DNA of 64,000 bases from Fodinicola acaciae (GTDB taxonomy: Bacteria > Actinomycetota > Actinomycetes > Mycobacteriales > HKI-0501): positions 372,001 through 436,000 of the forward strand of contig NZ_WOTN01000004.1 in NCBI RefSeq assembly GCF_010993745.1. Direction: 5' to 3'. How positions within the stretch are numbered: the first letter of the stretch is position 1; every line of letters starts with the position of its first letter. Positions 42,960 to 52,951 of this stretch are shown here, one piece after another. Below the pieces are notes generated by a model. The model was not told the origin of the DNA, made no database searches, and worked only from the letters and a program-made list of their open reading frames with translations. Position numbers and translations under genes: made by a program.

Positions 42960-42973
42960 TTTCCTATAGGAAA
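42960..42973. promoter_or_regulatory. GntR-type operator, copy 2 (perfect palindrome)
   Basis: TTTCCTATAGGAAA is a perfect 14-bp palindrome located 12 bases after the gntR stop and 53 bases before the dehydratase start. It shares its core with the site at 41171 and is the best candidate binding site of the adjacent GntR protein. Confidence 0.65.
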
Positions 42974-43026
42974 TCCGAGCGGTTTGCTAGGGTCCTGAGT
43001 AAAGCCGGCTCTCGAGGGGACCTGCC

Positions 43027-44322
43027 ATGCCGCGGATAAATGCCATCACCGTCTCCGACGTACGGTTTCCGACGTCCAAGGAGCTGGACGGCTCGGATGC
43101 GATGAACCCGGATCCGGACTATTCCGCCGCATACCTGACGCTGCACACCGCGGACGGTCCGGTCGCGTACAGCATGGTGTTCACCATCGGCCGCGGCAAC
43201 GACGTGGTGGCCGCGGCCGTACGGTCATTGGCGCCGTACATTGTCGGCCGGGACGTCGACGACCTTTGCGGCGATCTCGGCGGTTTCTATCGGGAGCTGG
43301 TCTACGACTCGCAGCTTCGCTGGCTGGGCCCGGAAAAAGGCGTCATGCACATGGCGATCGGCTGTGTCGTGAACGCGGTCTGGGACCTGGCAACCCGCAG
43401 GGCCGGCAAGCCACTGTGGAAATATCTTTCCGACCTGACGCCGTACGAGCTGGTCGACCTGGTGGATTTCCGTTATCTCACCGACGCTCTCACCCGCGAC
43501 CAGGCGATCGACCTGCTCACCGCACAGCAGGCCGGCCGCTCCGAACGCGAGACTTTGTTACGCGCCAAGGGACATCCGGCGTACACGACCACCCCGGGTT
43601 GGCTCGGCTATTCCGACGAGAAGCTGGCCCGGCTGGCGCAACAGGCGGTCGAGGCCGGTTTCGGCCAGATCAAGCTGAAAGTCGGCGACAACCTCGACGA
43701 CGACAAGCGCCGGATGGCGTTGGCGCGCGAGGTGGTCGGCGACGACATCGGTGTGGCCACCGATGCCAACCAGCGCTGGGACGTGGCCGAGGCGATCGCC
43801 TGGATGAACGAGCTGCGCGACTTCCGGCCGGCCTGGATCGAGGAGCCAACCTCACCGGACGACGTCCTCGGCCACGCGGCGATCCGCCGTGGCGTGTCGC
43901 CGATCCCGGTCGCGACCGGTGAGCACGTACAGAATCGCGTTGTTTTCAAGCAACTCCTGCAGGCTTCGGCGCTCGACGTCGTACAGATCGACGCGTGCCG
44001 AGTCGGTGGCGTCAACGAAAACCTGGCGATTTTGCTGTTGGCGGCCAAATTTGGTACGCCGGTGTGTCCGCACGCCGGCGGCGTCGGCCTTTCCGAGCTG
44101 GTCCAGCACCTGGCGATGTTCGACTACGTGGCAGTGTCCGGCACGCACGCCGGGCGGCCGCTGGAGTGGGCCGACCACCTGCACGACCATTTCCAGGTGC
44201 CGGCGCGGATCAGCGGCGGCGCGTACGTGGCGCCGGACAGCCCCGGCATCGGTGCCGAGATGCATCCGGAGTCGGTGGCGCGGTTCAGTTTTCCGGACGG
44301 ACCCGAATGGAGGAGCTCGTGA
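43027..44322 (+). CDS. fucD: L-fuconate dehydratase (enolase superfamily)
   Basis: A 431-residue enolase-superfamily dehydratase. The family-specific segment [18 protein letters not shown], the KxK base motif IKLKVGDN, the metal ligands in [17 protein letters not shown] and ATGEHVQN, and the histidine in CPHAGGVGL match L-fuconate dehydratases. It converts L-fuconate to 2-keto-3-deoxy-L-fuconate; relatives can also take D-arabinonate. Length is as expected. It heads the plus-strand operon behind the perfect CCTATAGG palindrome. Confidence 0.9.
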   Translation: MPRINAITVSDVRFPTSKELDGSDAMNPDPDYSAAYLTLHTADGPVAYSMVFTIGRGNDVVAAAVRSLAPYIVGRDVDDLCGDLGGFYRELVYDSQLRWLGPEKGVMHMAIGCVVNAVWDLATRRAGKPLWKYLSDLTPYELVDLVDFRYLTDALTRDQAIDLLTAQQAGRSERETLLRAKGHPAYTTTPGWLGYSDEKLARLAQQAVEAGFGQIKLKVGDNLDDDKRRMALAREVVGDDIGVATDANQRWDVAEAIAWMNELRDFRPAWIEEPTSPDDVLGHAAIRRGVSPIPVATGEHVQNRVVFKQLLQASALDVVQIDACRVGGVNENLAILLLAAKFGTPVCPHAGGVGLSELVQHLAMFDYVAVSGTHAGRPLEWADHLHDHFQVPARISGGAYVAPDSPGIGAEMHPESVARFSFPDGPEWRSS

Positions 44323-45071
44323 CCGATTTCGACGGCACTGCGGCGATTGTCACCGGTGGAGCTTCCGGCATCGGCCTGGCCGCGGCGACGTTGTTGGCCA
44401 GCCGTGGGGCTCAGGTCGCCTGCCTGGACGTGAAAGCCGACGACGTACCGGCGCCGCTGGTCGGAATTTCCTGCGATGTCACCGATGACGCGGCCGTACG
44501 CGCGGCCGTCGACGCCGCCGTGGCGCGGTTTGGGCGGCTGGATGTCGTGGTGGCCAATGCCGGCGTCGGCGCGCAGGGGACGGTCGAGGACAACTCCGAC
44601 GAGGAATGGCTGCGCGTCTTCGATGTCAATGTTTTCGGCGTCGCGCGTACGATCCGCGCCGCGCTGCCTGCTTTGCGGTCCTCCGACCGCGCTTCCGTGG
44701 TCGTCACGTCGTCCATTGCCGCTGTGGCTGGCATTCCGCAGCGCGCTCTCTACAGCGCGACCAAGGGTGCGCTGCACGCGCTGATGATGGCGATGGCCGC
44801 CGACGCGGTTTATGACGGCGTACGCGTGAACGCGGTTGCTCCCGGCACCGCCGACACACCGTGGGTCGGCCGGCTGCTGGACAGCGCTCCCGACCCGGCC
44901 GCCGAGCGAGCCGCGCTGGAAGCGCGCCAGCCGATGGGCCGGCTGGTGAGTGCCGACGAGGTCGCGCACGCGATCTGCTATCTGGCGTCGCCGCTTTCCG
45001 GCTCCACCACCGGCACGCTGCTCAACGTCGACGGCGGCATGTTTGGCCTGCGCCTGCGTCCCCGAAGCTGA
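44319..45071 (+). CDS. SDR dehydrogenase, probable 2-keto-3-deoxy-L-fuconate dehydrogenase
   Basis: A 250-residue short-chain dehydrogenase with the NAD motif [13 protein letters not shown], catalytic Ser in [14 protein letters not shown] and the C-terminal [10 protein letters not shown]. In the oxidative L-fucose route an SDR oxidises 2-keto-3-deoxy-L-fuconate to the 2,4-diketo acid, and its position right after fucD fits that step. GTG 44319 overlaps the fucD stop (GTGA) behind GGAGGAG; ATG 44307 is an alternative. The final hydrolase of the route is not in the window. Confidence 0.83.
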   Translation: MTDFDGTAAIVTGGASGIGLAAATLLASRGAQVACLDVKADDVPAPLVGISCDVTDDAAVRAAVDAAVARFGRLDVVVANAGVGAQGTVEDNSDEEWLRVFDVNVFGVARTIRAALPALRSSDRASVVVTSSIAAVAGIPQRALYSATKGALHALMMAMAADAVYDGVRVNAVAPGTADTPWVGRLLDSAPDPAAERAALEARQPMGRLVSADEVAHAICYLASPLSGSTTGTLLNVDGGMFGLRLRPRS

Positions 45072-45074
45072 AAA

Positions 45075-45122
45075 ACGGAACGCCCCTTCCCGTGCGGCAC
45101 GGGAAGGGGCGTTCCGTCTTTT
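45075..45122. terminator. Strong bidirectional terminator
   Basis: Perfect 21-bp arms (45075-45095 and 45097-45117) are followed by CTTTT on the plus strand and by a T-run on the minus strand, as the arms are preceded by AAAA. It lies 3 bases after the SDR stop and 4 bases before the end of the convergent S53 protease gene. Confidence 0.9.
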
Positions 45123-45125
45123 GGG

Positions 45126-47147
45126 CTAGTGGACGTAGCCGAGCGTGGCCAGGAAGGCCTCGCCGTTCGGCGTACCCACACCGGTCACGTCGTCATAGCC
45201 GGGCCGGACCCAGATGCTGGTCTTCACGTTGAAAGTGCGCAGCACCGTCGTCGTGCCGGCGCTGGCGTCGACGTTGTTGTTGAAGTTGACCCGCGCCACC
45301 GACGGCACGGACAGGTCGGCGCGTACGTCGTGCAACGCCGCACTGCCGGCCAGCGCGTAGATCGCCGGGTTGACGAACCCGTGCGGGCGACCGGAAATCT
45401 GGTCGGCCAGCGCGATGATGCCGGCGGTCAGTGGCGCCGAGAGGCTGGTGCCACCGATCCGGTATTCGGCGTATTTCACCGAGCCGTCGGGGAAGGTCTG
45501 CGTCTCACCGACCCGGAAGCCGGTGTTGGCGTCGCCGACCGCGGAGATGTCCGGGATCGAGCGAGCCGGCTTGCCATAGCGCTTGGCGATGGACGCCGGC
45601 ACGACCTTCTGCTGGTACCACGGCTGGTCGAAGAGCTGGCTCGTGCCACCGCCGCCGCCACCGGAGAAGCTGCCGGGGATCGGGCCCCACTTGCCGTCCT
45701 TGAGCGTGCTGGAGAAGGTCGACCAGCCGGTCTCGCCGCCATAGCCGTTGTTCTTGTCGACCGCGAGCGAGGTGCCGCCGACCGCGGTCACCAGCGGGTC
45801 GGTGGCCGGGAAGTTGACGCTCGGCTTGCCGTCCTGGTTGACCGTGGAGTTGTCACCGGCGTCGCCGCTGGAGAAGTAGAAGCCGATCCCCTCCAGGGCG
45901 CCCTGGAAGAACACCTGCTGGTAACCCTGCAGCAGATCCGGGTCCTCGCCCTCGCCGGTGCTTCCCCACGAGTTGGAGACGATGTTGGCGAGCTTCTTGT
46001 CGACGACCTTGTTCAGGGCGTCGAGCAGGTCGCCGTCGTCGCAGCTCGCGCCGGCGACGTACGTGACGTTGGCACCCGGTGCGACCGCGTGCACGGCCTC
46101 GACGTCGAGGGTCTCCTCGCCGTACCAGCCCTGCTCACCGCACTGGTCGCCGTTGACCTTGTCGTCGTAGCCATACCGGAAGGCCGCCGGCAGGACCTGC
46201 TTGAACTGGCCCTTCCGGAAGGCCGGCTGGCCGTGGTCGGTGGCGTAGCGGTTGGCGTCGGCCAGGATCGTCGGCGCCGCGTACGCGTCGATGATCGCGA
46301 CCGAGACACCGCGACCGTCGAAGCCGGCCTTGACCGCGCGGTTGAGACCGTACGCACCCTGCAGCTGCGCCGGCGTGTAGCCGCACGTCACGTACGGCGG
46401 CACCTTGCCGTTGGCGGCCGGCAGGCCGGTCCCCGGCTTCTGCGCGAAGTAGTCCGAGCACGGCGGCGCCGGCACGAACGCGGCCGGCGGCGGCGCGTCC
46501 GGGCTCGCCTTGCTGGTGGCCTTGGCCGCACGCGACTGCGCGGTCGTCACCGGGTCGACGGTGTGGTCGGCCTTCATGGTGTTGCCGACGCTGGCGATGC
46601 CGGACACCGCGGTGACGATCTTGGCCAGGCTGGCCGGCACGGTCGTCTGCGAGGCGGCGGCGCGGACCGTACGGCCGTCCTTGGCGTAGTTCTTGACCGA
46701 GGTCTGGAAGGCCTTCTGCACCGCGTCGACGGTGCCGGTCGCTGCGACGTACAGGCGGTTGTCGGGGATCTGGCTGACCTTCAGGCCGTTGGCGTCGAGG
46801 AACTGCCGCACGGCGGCGACGGCGCCGTCGCTCGGCGCGTACTGCGCGCGATATTGGTCTGGCGTCAGGAAATGCCGGTAGCGCGGGCTGGCCGGGTCGC
46901 TCACCGCGCGTACCGCGGAGGCCAGGCCGGCGGTGTTCTGGCCGGCCAGGTAGAGCTTGACGGTCACCTGCTGGCTGGGGTTGGCTGCGCCGGTCGGCGT
47001 GCTGTGCCGCACCCAGTCGGGCTGCGCGTCACGTACGGCCGCACGGCCGTTGTTTGGTGCCGCGAATCCGGCCGTGGTGCCGAACGGCGCGACCAGCGCC
47101 ACCGCGGCCCCGGCCGCCGCGGCGGCGATCAGGTGGTGTTGACGCAT
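45126..47147 (-). CDS. Secreted S53 (sedolisin/kumamolisin) peptidase
   Basis: A 673-residue preproprotein: signal peptide (about 1-32), a large activation propeptide (about 50-200) and the sedolisin catalytic domain. The catalytic Glu and Asp lie in GEETLDVEAVH, the oxyanion region in IVSNSWGS and the nucleophilic serine in GGTSLSAPLTAG; the calcium site is near the C-terminus (VTGVGTPNGE). These are acid-active, pepstatin-insensitive proteases. ATG 47147 gives the signal peptide; GAAGGGG lies 11 bases upstream. Confidence 0.9.
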   Translation of the reverse strand: MRQHHLIAAAAAGAAVALVAPFGTTAGFAAPNNGRAAVRDAQPDWVRHSTPTGAANPSQQVTVKLYLAGQNTAGLASAVRAVSDPASPRYRHFLTPDQYRAQYAPSDGAVAAVRQFLDANGLKVSQIPDNRLYVAATGTVDAVQKAFQTSVKNYAKDGRTVRAAASQTTVPASLAKIVTAVSGIASVGNTMKADHTVDPVTTAQSRAAKATSKASPDAPPPAAFVPAPPCSDYFAQKPGTGLPAANGKVPPYVTCGYTPAQLQGAYGLNRAVKAGFDGRGVSVAIIDAYAAPTILADANRYATDHGQPAFRKGQFKQVLPAAFRYGYDDKVNGDQCGEQGWYGEETLDVEAVHAVAPGANVTYVAGASCDDGDLLDALNKVVDKKLANIVSNSWGSTGEGEDPDLLQGYQQVFFQGALEGIGFYFSSGDAGDNSTVNQDGKPSVNFPATDPLVTAVGGTSLAVDKNNGYGGETGWSTFSSTLKDGKWGPIPGSFSGGGGGGTSQLFDQPWYQQKVVPASIAKRYGKPARSIPDISAVGDANTGFRVGETQTFPDGSVKYAEYRIGGTSLSAPLTAGIIALADQISGRPHGFVNPAIYALAGSAALHDVRADLSVPSVARVNFNNNVDASAGTTTVLRTFNVKTSIWVRPGYDDVTGVGTPNGEAFLATLGYVH

Positions 47148-47397
47148 ACGGTGGTAAGCCCCTTCCGCCAGTTTCACAGGTGTCGCAGAGACTTTCTCCC
47201 CTGCGATCGCCGGCCGCAAGCAAAATGCAAATAATTCTCCCGGACGAGCGGGAATTTTGCCTTGCTGTCGCGGTGAATCACGGTGAATTGGGACAAGGTG
47301 GACCGGGTTAGTAAAGTATTAATGAGCAAACTTCGACTGACTTTTCACGTTGCGCCGGACCGGGCATGATGACATCTGCGACATATTCTGACGGGGA
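47148..47397. promoter_or_regulatory. Divergent promoter region, AT-richer
   Basis: The stretch around 47301-47345 is distinctly richer in A and T than its surroundings. On the plus strand TTGGGA (47288-47293) and TAAAGT (47312-47317) are 18 bases apart and could be the promoter of the broken gene downstream; the protease promoter should lie on the other strand. Confidence 0.35.
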
Positions 47398-48610
47398 GTG
47401 ATCGATGAGTACGCCAACGCCGAAAAAGCGGACCTCGCACTGTTCGACGCGGTCGTACGCGACCTGGCCGCGGTCGAGGACTGGTCGGTGTTCTGGCTGC
47501 CGGTGAACGACTCGCTGCTCGGCCGCGACTACGGCAAGCGCGTACAAGCCGCCACCGGCTGGCAACCCGTCCTCCCGACACCGAAATGCCAAACGGCACT
47601 GTCACCATCGACTTCGACCTCCCCGGCGGAGGCGCCGTCAACGCGTGGTCCACAAGTGTCCAGATCAGCCACCCTTGGCCGGCCTGGCAGCTGGATCTTC
47701 CGGCCGACGCAGTCGACGAGGATCGCCTCGGCACCGCGCGGTCGGCAACCATCGACGCGGCGGACAGGTTCGCGCAACACCTCTCGGCGATGCTTGGTGG
47801 TCCGGATGTGGGGCCGGTGCTGGTGACCGCGGAGACAACGCCAGCGCCTCTCAAGGTCTCCTATCCGGGTACGGTCGCCGGTTGGACACGGACCAACGGC
47901 ACCATTCAGCTCGCGTTCACTCAGCACGGGTTGATGTTTCCCGGTGAAGGCGCCAGTCCGGACTCACCAGCGACCGACCGTAACGCTGGAACGCCTCGCC
48001 GACGCCGAGACGATCGACAAACCGGACCTCTGGGACGACGAGATGGCCGGTGTCCTGCGGCCACACCTGGCAGCCGCCGTCGCCGACCGGCCGGAGATCG
48101 CCGGACGGATTCGGGACGACAAGGCAGACCTGAGCTTTCCGAAGTTCGCCGCGTTGGTCTGGCGAGAGGGGCTTTCGACGCAGTACGCGCGAGGTGGACG
48201 GACAGGTCGGTGTCATCAACACGGCGCCGTACGAGGGACGGACGTGGTTTCAGAACGAGCGGCCCGCCGCGTTGAGCAATGGTCACACCACTCGCGACGA
48301 CATCGCCTACATCGGCTTCACGCACAAGCCGCTGTCGTACGAGCAGGCGAAAACCCAGAAGTCGGAGCCGTTGCCGGCCTTCACCGGGCCGATGACCGAC
48401 CGGCAGGCGGACGCGCACATCAGCTTCCCGCGAACAAACCCGGCCAGGACATGACGGTTGGCTTGCAGACGCACGCCAATCTCGCCGAACTCCTCCAACA
48501 CGCCATGGACACTCGCGACAATGAGCGAGCCAGCCGGCCTCGGCCGCAGGTGCACCGGCCGTCGACGCATCCGCAATGTGCACCAACCAGGCGCGCTCCG
48601 CGGCTCAGGT
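47398..48610 (+). pseudogene. Unknown gene broken by about four frameshifts
   Basis: Coding-like sequence continues through this region but changes frame repeatedly. One frame holds FDAVVRDLAAVEDWSVFW up to about 47566; the next holds MPNGTVTIDFDLPGGG to LAFTQHGLMFPGEG near 47940; another LERLADAETIDKPDLWDDEM to LSTQYAR near 48186; another GQVGVINTAPYEGRTWF to about 48430; and a last short one [17 protein letters not shown] to the stop at 48610. Joined, they would give about 400 residues. The ancestral start may be ATG 47405, which follows GGGGAG by 6 bases, with a further shift at an A-run. The family is not recognised. Neighbouring genes are intact, so decay is more likely than sequencing error. 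Confidence 0.6.
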
Positions 48611-48682
48611 AGCGAGCCGGGCCGGGCGGGATGCAGCATGGATGGCGGATGGCCGGTCCAGCCGAAGGGGAGAACCGACGAC

Positions 48683-50131
48683 ATGTACGACTTCGACCTG
48701 CTGGTGCTCGGATCCGGGCCGAGCGGCCAGAAGGCCGCGATCGCCGGCGCGAAGCTGGGCGGCCGGGTGGCCATTGTCGACCGGCGGCACATGGTCGGCG
48801 GCGTCTGCATCAACACCGGGACGATCCCGTCGAAAACCCTGCGCGAAGCGGTCCTCTATCTGACCGGCCTCAACCAGCGCGAGCTGTACGGCCAGAGCTA
48901 TCGCGTCAAGGAGGACATCACCTTCGGCGACCTGGCGGCGCGTACGCAGCACGTGGTGAGCCGCGAGGTCGACGTGATCCGCAGCCAGCTCGGCCGCAAC
49001 CGCGTCGCGCTGCTCACCGGCTCGGCGCGTTTCCTGGACGACCACACGATCGCGATCCGCAACGAGGACGGCTCCGACGAGCGGAAGGTGTCCGCCGACA
49101 AGATCGTCATCGCGGTGGGCACCAAACCGGCGCGTCCGTCCACTGTGGACTTCGACGGGCGTACGGTGGTGGACGCCGACCAGATCCTGCGGATCGACCG
49201 CATTCCGCGCTCGCTGGTGGTGGTCGGCGCCGGGGTGATCGGCATCGAGTACGCGTCGATGTTCGCCGCGCTCGGCTCGAAGGTGACGGTGGTGGAATCG
49301 CGCGAGCGGATGCTCGACTTCTGCGACCTGGAGGTCGTGGAAGCGCTGAAATATCACCTCCGCGACCTCGCGGTGACCTTCCGCTTCCGGGAAACCGTCG
49401 CTGCGGTGGAGCGCCACGAGGACATGACGCTGACCTTGTTGCAGAGCGGCAAGAAACTGCTCGCCGACACGGTGATGTATTCGGCCGGTCGGCAAGGTGT
49501 CACCGACGAGCTGCGCCTGGAAGCCGCCGGCCTGGAAGCCGACAACCGGGGCCGGATCAAGGTCGACGACAATTTCCAGACCACTGTGCCGCACATTTAC
49601 GCGGTCGGCGACGTCATCGGTTTTCCGGCGCTGGCGGCGACAAGCATGGAGCAGGGCCGGGTCGCCGTGCACCACGCCTTCGGTGAGCCGGTGGAACATC
49701 TGTCGCAGCTCTATCCGATCGGCATCTATTCGATCCCGGAGATCAGCTTCGTCGGCAAGACCGAGGACGAGCTGACCGAGTCGTCGATCCCGTTCGAGGT
49801 CGGCGTGGCGCGCTATCGCGAGCTGGCGCGTGGCGCGATCATCGGCGACTCCTACGGCATGCTGAAAATCCTGGTGTCCAACGAGGACCGCAAGCTGCTC
49901 GGCGTACACGTCTTCGGTACGAACGCCACCGAGCTCGTCCACATTGGACAGGCGGTGATGGGCTGCGGCGGCACGGTCGACTATCTCGTCAACGCGGTGT
50001 TCAACTATCCGACGCTGGCCGAGTCCTACAAGGTGGCGGCGCTGGACGTGCTCAACAAAATGCGTGCCGTGCAACGGATTTCCACGCCGGCCAAGCCGAA
50101 GAAGGCGGCGAAGAAAGCTCAGGAGGCATAG
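48683..50131 (+). CDS. sthA: Soluble pyridine nucleotide transhydrogenase
   Basis: A 482-residue flavoprotein of the disulfide reductase superfamily. It has the FAD motif [13 protein letters not shown], the NAD(P) motif [19 protein letters not shown] and the dimerisation domain, but at the redox site shows [15 protein letters not shown]: the usual CxxxxC pair is reduced to one cysteine, which is the signature of SthA rather than lipoamide dehydrogenase. It equilibrates NADPH and NADH. The lysine/alanine-rich tail [12 protein letters not shown] is an extension. Its end overlaps the opposing gene by 13 bases. Confidence 0.9.
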   Translation: MYDFDLLVLGSGPSGQKAAIAGAKLGGRVAIVDRRHMVGGVCINTGTIPSKTLREAVLYLTGLNQRELYGQSYRVKEDITFGDLAARTQHVVSREVDVIRSQLGRNRVALLTGSARFLDDHTIAIRNEDGSDERKVSADKIVIAVGTKPARPSTVDFDGRTVVDADQILRIDRIPRSLVVVGAGVIGIEYASMFAALGSKVTVVESRERMLDFCDLEVVEALKYHLRDLAVTFRFRETVAAVERHEDMTLTLLQSGKKLLADTVMYSAGRQGVTDELRLEAAGLEADNRGRIKVDDNFQTTVPHIYAVGDVIGFPALAATSMEQGRVAVHHAFGEPVEHLSQLYPIGIYSIPEISFVGKTEDELTESSIPFEVGVARYRELARGAIIGDSYGMLKILVSNEDRKLLGVHVFGTNATELVHIGQAVMGCGGTVDYLVNAVFNYPTLAESYKVAALDVLNKMRAVQRISTPAKPKKAAKKAQEA

Positions 50132-51255
50132 CCGCCGTACGGTTCCCACTGTCCTCGCGTCGGCGCGGATAGGGGCGCCGTGTAAGCCCACACCTCGGCG
50201 GTCGGCGTACGCACCAGGACCACCAGCGTGTCGGAACTGGACATGACAACCGTTGGCGTGCAGGCGATTCGGGTGGTCGCGATATTTGGCGGAGTGCCGA
50301 TCTGCGTCGGCGCACCACCGCCGGACCACAGCCACAGATGTCCGTTGAGGCCGCGAAACCACACCAGTCCGCCGACGATGGACGCGCCGGACGAAACGCG
50401 CGTGTCGAAAAACGGCTTCACCATCCCGGTGCTGGACGAGCCGTCCGCACAGATCTGCTGGCGATAGACCTTGGCATCGCCGTCTCCGCGGGTGGTGACG
50501 GCGGCGCAGCCGCGCGCGTCCCCGATCGGCATGGCGATCGGCGCCGCCGAGGTGGTCACGCCGGTCGCCAGCCAGTTCGCGTCCAGGTCGGCGGGCCGCA
50601 CCACCGCGTATTCCAGCTCGTCGGCTGATTTCCGTACGGTCACGAGAAGTTTGCCGCCGATCGCGGTGATCGACGGAGCCGACGTCGTCGGTCCGCCACC
50701 GAGCGAGGTCCAGTCCGTCCAAGTGCCGCCACTCGTCCATCGCAGCAGCACATCGCCAGTTTTCCCGCGCGCGGCAAGATAAACGTCGTTGCCGAGCGAG
50801 GTGGCCGAAGGCGACGACGTGACCGGCCCGTCGAGCGCGGTCCACACGCCGGATCCGGGCGTACGCACGTTGATCCGGCCATCCCTGCCGCGGGTCGCGA
50901 CCAGCAGCCCGTTCCGGGTCGCCGCACCGGCGACCCGCTGCGGCGAGATGTCGCCGAGGTTCGCCGGCGCCACGACCGGACCGGTGGCCAGCGCGGACGG
51001 CATCGGCGGCGGACTCTGGCGTGCGCTGGACAGCGGCGGCGCCGGCGTGCCGCGGCCGAGGCTCAGGCCGCCGACCGTGCCGAGTCCGATGGCCGCGAGT
51101 CCGACGACCGCCGCGACGCTGGCGATCAGCCGCCGGCGGCGTACGCGCCTGGTGCCGTCGGCGACCGCGCGGTTCACGTCGACCGCCGACGGCACCTCGG
51201 TGTCAGCGGCCACGCCGAGCAACCGCCGTGTTTCGTCCTCGTGTGGATCGGTCAT
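50119..51255 (-). CDS. Sigma-factor partner with external propeller-like domain
   Basis: A 378-residue protein: cytosolic head of about 42 residues ending in RRVRRRR, one membrane helix (about 44-66), a proline-serine linker and an external domain starting [22 protein letters not shown]. The external domain repeats short blocks of the kind [11 protein letters not shown] and APSITAIGG, suggesting a beta-propeller like the PLL/tachylectin-type lectins. The same domain makes up the two secreted proteins at 51909-53941. The ATG overlaps the sigma stop (ATGA). It is inferred to be a sensor that controls the sigma factor; no zinc anti-sigma motif is seen. Confidence 0.7.
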   Translation of the reverse strand: MTDPHEDETRRLLGVAADTEVPSAVDVNRAVADGTRRVRRRRLIASVAAVVGLAAIGLGTVGGLSLGRGTPAPPLSSARQSPPPMPSALATGPVVAPANLGDISPQRVAGAATRNGLLVATRGRDGRINVRTPGSGVWTALDGPVTSSPSATSLGNDVYLAARGKTGDVLLRWTSGGTWTDWTSLGGGPTTSAPSITAIGGKLLVTVRKSADELEYAVVRPADLDANWLATGVTTSAAPIAMPIGDARGCAAVTTRGDGDAKVYRQQICADGSSSTGMVKPFFDTRVSSGASIVGGLVWFRGLNGHLWLWSGGGAPTQIGTPPNIATTRIACTPTVVMSSSDTLVVLVRTPTAEVWAYTAPLSAPTRGQWEPYGGYAS

Positions 51256-51749
51256 CGGGTGGCTCCCGCAGGTGGGTTCAACGCCGTCTTCAGCGCTTCC
51301 AACCCCCGTGCGGTCTGGCTTTTCACCGTGCCGGTCGAGCAGCCGAGCACGTCGGCCGCTTCCTGCACGGAAAGGTCGCCGAAGTATCGCAGGACGAGCA
51401 CCACTCGCTGCCCTTTCGGCACTTGACGCAAGGCGTTTCGGACCGCCAGCGCCTCGGCCGGATCGGCGGCCGCGTGCTCGGCCTCCGGCATCTGGTCCAG
51501 CAACCGTACGCTGGCCCATTTGCGCCGCCGGTCGTCGATGAAGACCCGATAGAGCATCCGGTGCACGTATCTGTCCAGGTTGTCGGCCTTGCTGGCGCGT
51601 TTCCAGTGGACGAACAGCCGGGTCAGCGTCTCCTGCAGCAGGTCGTCGCCACGAGCCGGATCGCCGGCGAGCAGGGTGGCGATCCGGCGCAGTCGCGGTG
51701 TGCTCGCGGTGACGTACTCGACGTAGGCGTCCCGCTCCTCCGTGCGCAC
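51252..51749 (-). CDS. SigE-family RNA polymerase sigma-70 factor
   Basis: A 165-residue ECF-like sigma factor. Region 2 has RIATLLAGDPARGDDLLQETLTRLF and MLYRVFIDDRRRKW; region 4 has VPKGQRVVLVLRYFGDLSVQEAADVLGCSTGTVKSQTARGL. GTG 51749 is preferred: it could be leaderless, with TTGGTC and TACAAC 18 bases apart and the latter 7 bases upstream. The alternative ATG 51812 would add a basic leader. It is coupled to the propeller-bearing membrane protein. Confidence 0.88.
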   Translation of the reverse strand: MRTEERDAYVEYVTASTPRLRRIATLLAGDPARGDDLLQETLTRLFVHWKRASKADNLDRYVHRMLYRVFIDDRRRKWASVRLLDQMPEAEHAAADPAEALAVRNALRQVPKGQRVVLVLRYFGDLSVQEAADVLGCSTGTVKSQTARGLEALKTALNPPAGATR

Positions 51750-51864
51750 GTCGACAGTTGTAACGCGACGGCGCGGTGGGGACCAAACCGCCGTAGTGGA
51801 CAGTACGGACATCCGCTGTCAGCTCGTCCCTGGCCGTACGCGCATCGCCGTCTCCTCCTCGCCT

Positions 51865-51878
51865 GTCATCCCGATGAC
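51865..51878. terminator. Small hairpin after the propeller genes
   Basis: GTCATC and GATGAC form a 6-bp stem around CC, 31 bases past the stop of the second propeller gene on its strand, overlapping a second possible stem TCCCG-ATGA-CGGGA. Confidence 0.3.
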
Positions 51879-51908
51879 GGGACTGGCCGGCGGATCGGTT
51901 GCACGAGG

Positions 51909-52940
51909 TCAGGTGGCGACGCCGCCGAGGCTGGTCCAGGTGCCACCGGTGTCGCCGGTGCCGACCTGGTCGGACGGCGGCTGATAGATCCAGGCACCGC
52001 CCTGGTCGTCGCGCACCAGCACGGTCAGCGGATCCATCGGAAAGATGTCCAGCGGCGGCATCCGATAGCCGGCGACGGTCGGCGTGCCGGCCAGTCGCCG
52101 TCCGTCCGCCGGCACGCCGACCCGCACGCCACTGGCCCACAGCGCGCCATCCGTGCCGCGATACCAGTACATGTTGTGACCGGCGTTGGAGCTGCCCGGT
52201 GTGTACGAGATGCCGGAGGCCGTGGTGTCGCTGACGGTCGGCCGCCAGTCTCCCCCGGGCGTGGTCAGGCACAGCGGACGTTCGACGCCGGTGCCGTTGG
52301 CCGTACGGGCCTGGACATACGCGACGTTCGGCAGGCCGAACGGAGTGGTGCACGCATGCGCGAGGCTCAGCATCGGCGCGGCGGTCGTGACCTGGCCGTC
52401 GACCGTCCGCCAGCCGGTCCAGGACGCTCCGTTGCTCGGTGGCAGCAGCGTCCCCGGCTTGAACAGTCGCACCTGGATCGTGCCGCTGGCGGTGAGCGCC
52501 GCGACCGCCAGATACGCATCCTCACCGTCACCGGCCTCCGGCGCCGCCTGCAACGACGGAGCGCCGTAGGTGGTGCCGCCGATGTTGTGCCAGGCCGTCC
52601 ACGCGCCGGTCGGCTCGCGCCAGCGCAGCAGCACGTTGCCGTTGCTCGCTCTGGCCGCGACGTAAACGCGACGATCCTCGTCGACGGCCGCCGCCGGCGA
52701 GCTTGCCACCTGCGTCCCCATCATCGCCCAGGCACTCTGCTGACCGGCCGGCGACACGAGCTTCTGATAGACATAGCCGGTCGTGCCGCGTACGAAAACG
52801 TGCAGTCCGTCGGCCGCGTACGCGCCGGCGACGCGCTGCGGTGAGATGTCGTACGGCGCCGCCTGCGCCGCCGTCGCGGCGCTCAGGATCCCCAGTGACA
52901 CTCCTGCCGCCGCGTAGATGATTCTTCGGAATAACCGCAT
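51909..52940 (-). CDS. Secreted propeller-like protein, paralogue 2
   Basis: A 343-residue exported protein with a signal peptide cut near residue 27 (AQAAPYD). The mature domain starts [24 protein letters not shown] and contains repeating strands such as VYVAARASNGNVLLRW, WTAWHNIGGTTYGAPS and WTSLGGVAT. Four or more cysteines occur in the second half. Repeat spacing of about 45-50 residues suggests 6-7 blades. GGCGGAGAA precedes the ATG. It follows paralogue 1 by 11 bases. Confidence 0.75.
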   Translation of the reverse strand: MRLFRRIIYAAAGVSLGILSAATAAQAAPYDISPQRVAGAYAADGLHVFVRGTTGYVYQKLVSPAGQQSAWAMMGTQVASSPAAAVDEDRRVYVAARASNGNVLLRWREPTGAWTAWHNIGGTTYGAPSLQAAPEAGDGEDAYLAVAALTASGTIQVRLFKPGTLLPPSNGASWTGWRTVDGQVTTAAPMLSLAHACTTPFGLPNVAYVQARTANGTGVERPLCLTTPGGDWRPTVSDTTASGISYTPGSSNAGHNMYWYRGTDGALWASGVRVGVPADGRRLAGTPTVAGYRMPPLDIFPMDPLTVLVRDDQGGAWIYQPPSDQVGTGDTGGTWTSLGGVAT

Positions 52941-52951
52941 TTCTCCGCCTC

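Noticed and set aside
48794-48850. sthA product considered as dihydrolipoamide dehydrogenase to complete the E1/E2 operon
   Set aside because: The redox-active second cysteine is replaced ([11 protein letters not shown]), which is the transhydrogenase signature, and the gene is 23 kb from the operon.
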